Part shown: one piece after another, positions 63,077 to 64,000 of the stretch
How the letters are laid out: each line of letters begins with the position of its first letter
Position numbering within the stretch: position 1 is the stretch's first letter
Assembly: GCF_910585845.1 (NCBI RefSeq)
Contig: NZ_CAJUHF010000007.1
Span: 40,548-104,547 of the forward strand
Length of the DNA stretch: 64,000 nt
Source: an uncultured Bacteroides sp.
GTDB lineage: Bacteria; Bacteroidota; Bacteroidia; Bacteroidales; Bacteroidaceae
Reading direction: 5' to 3'
Made by a program: the position numbers and the translations under genes
Notes under the pieces: model-generated
Told to the model about the DNA's origin: nothing
Database searches by the model: none
Seen by the model: the letters and a program-made list of their open reading frames with translations, nothing else

Positions 63077-63333
63077 TGTTTTTTCTCCTTTCTGAAAACG
63101 TTCGTAAAATGTAGGATCAAGTTCGTAAGCTCAACTTTCGCAGCGTACAAGGGAACTTTCGCAAGATATAAGTTTGTGTTATGCTAATATGGGTACAAAG
63201 ATAATACGTCCTCCCTGTTTTGCAAAATAAATAGGCTTATTTTGTTACACAAGGAGGGCGCTATTGGGGTTTAGGTGTTCTTTTTTTGATTTAGGATGAA
63301 ACGGGGGGTACATCCACTTTCACTTTTGGGGAT
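63077..63333 (-). promoter_or_regulatory. Leader of the DUF4373 gene and duplicated promoter segment, copy 2
   Basis: Minus-strand TTTG (63226-63223), 19 bases and TATCTTTG (63203-63196). The copy spans 63178-63246. The leader, 63104-63180, contains two AACTTTCGCA units and two GTTCGTAA units. Confidence 0.7.
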
Positions 63334-64000
63334 TTATTCCCATGTGAAAGTGGAAACATCTGAGTACCCCTCATCTTCATTAATTATAGTGAAACTTTCT
63401 ATATATCCGTCTTTGTCAAATGTATAAGTGTATTTAACTGTGGATTCGTGGTTACCGGAACGATGTATCCTTTGATCGGGTAACTGTGTGCAGCGTAAAC
63501 CAATTAATTCGGGGTGTGCATAGATGATACCTTCTCCACTGACACCATTTCTAATAAAAATATCGTAGAGTGGAAAATATCCTTTACAACTCTTTCCGCT
63601 ATAAGTATATTCGATTGTGATATCGTGATTATCTTTATAGTTTTCTACAACTTTTACAATCCGATCTTTTCCCCAAGTAAAAGTACGGCGGGTTGAATGT
63701 ACATCCTTTAGTTCTATTAATTGATTGGAGGAATTATAGGAGAATGTGGCGTTGTGGTTCTGTTCATGTAAACTTCTAATTAGATTGTTATTTCTGTTTA
63801 TAGAAAAAGTCGTAGTTTTCTGATCTCTCCCATTGTTATATTCCCAAATTTCCGTGATAGTTCCATCACCCCAAGTATAATTATATGTATAATTATAATA
63901 AAACATAGTACTCAATCGACCTTTTGAATCGTAGATAAAGTCATGTATACCTGTTGGTTGAATTAAATTAGTGAATATTTTATCTGTCCAATCGGACGGT
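63334..64000 (-). CDS. Probable DUF4595-like surface lipoprotein, 5' partial
   Basis: The frame is open to the right edge, so the N-terminus with any signal peptide is outside. About 222 residues are seen, rich in Tyr, Asn, Thr and Trp, with YD/RHS-like turns (FIYDSKGRLS, FSYNSSNQLIEL, YTFDKDGYIESF), as in the DUF4595 lipoproteins of Bacteroides. An apparent start at 63915 is inside this reading and is not the true start. Function unknown. Confidence 0.7.
   Translation of the reverse strand, partial: PSDWTDKIFTNLIQPTGIHDFIYDSKGRLSTMFYYNYTYNYTWGDGTITEIWEYNNGRDQKTTTFSINRNNNLIRSLHEQNHNATFSYNSSNQLIELKDVHSTRRTFTWGKDRIVKVVENYKDNHDITIEYTYSGKSCKGYFPLYDIFIRNGVSGEGIIYAHPELIGLRCTQLPDQRIHRSGNHESTVKYTYTFDKDGYIESFTIINEDEGYSDVSTFTWE

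Overview
The window looks like chromosome of a gut Bacteroides or close relative (Bacteroidales). The evidence is a SusC/SusD pair, C10 (streptopain-like) proteases, a BspA-type leucine-rich-repeat protein, PorX and PorW homologues, DUF4834 and DUF4954 proteins, and many promoters with the Bacteroides -7 box (TAnnTTTG) and -33 TTTG. I cannot name the species. No rRNA, tRNA, CRISPR array or intact insertion sequence was recognised.

Layout. 1-5050: 3' end of a SusC/SusD/lipoprotein uptake operon on the plus strand, closed by a strong bidirectional hairpin. 5055-7732: two minus-strand DUF4143-type ATPases, each with a palindrome at its promoter. 7937-9412: a decayed surface-protein gene with no N-terminus and several frame changes. 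9550-18242: two secreted C10 cysteine proteases, the second a 1890-residue fusion to leucine-rich repeats, separated by an unusual nested hairpin. 18243-19042: a non-coding stretch with a terminator and eight 22-bp tandem repeats. 19043-26711: a small lipoprotein, HflX, a DUF4954 protein, a HepT/MntA (HEPN/nucleotidyltransferase) module, class I fumarase and a pectate lyase. 26781-32341: a minus-strand RND efflux operon (adaptor, pump, outer-membrane factor). 32448-42069: mostly housekeeping genes (rsgA, frr, pyrH, a MATE pump, birA, yraN, tadA, pssA, psd) plus a possible small DNA-binding protein. 42070-46647: dnaE, trxA and an acidic protein. 47002-52923: a second RND operon on the plus strand. 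52946-61087: a minus-strand run of aroA, a membrane protein, a metal ABC permease, porW, porX, tsaE and a small membrane protein. 61265-64000: a membrane protein, a DUF4373 protein with a low-complexity linker, and the 3' part of a probable lipoprotein that runs off the right edge.

How the genes fit together. The left 18 kb is an outer-membrane and surface-protein region, and its mix of SusC/D, C10 proteases and a broken lipoprotein suggests a locus for protein or glycoprotein use rather than a classic polysaccharide locus (inference). psd, pssA and possibly the DUF4834 gene form a phosphatidylethanolamine operon. frr and pyrH are neighbours but appear to have separate promoters. The two RND operons are complete and independent.

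The most unusual features are non-coding: a promoter segment present twice in front of two adjacent unrelated genes, palindromes overlapping promoters of the ATPase and small DNA-binding-protein genes, a five-copy hairpin cluster, a 22-bp tandem array, and short sequences repeated between distant intergenic sites. I did not find a clearly new multi-gene system.
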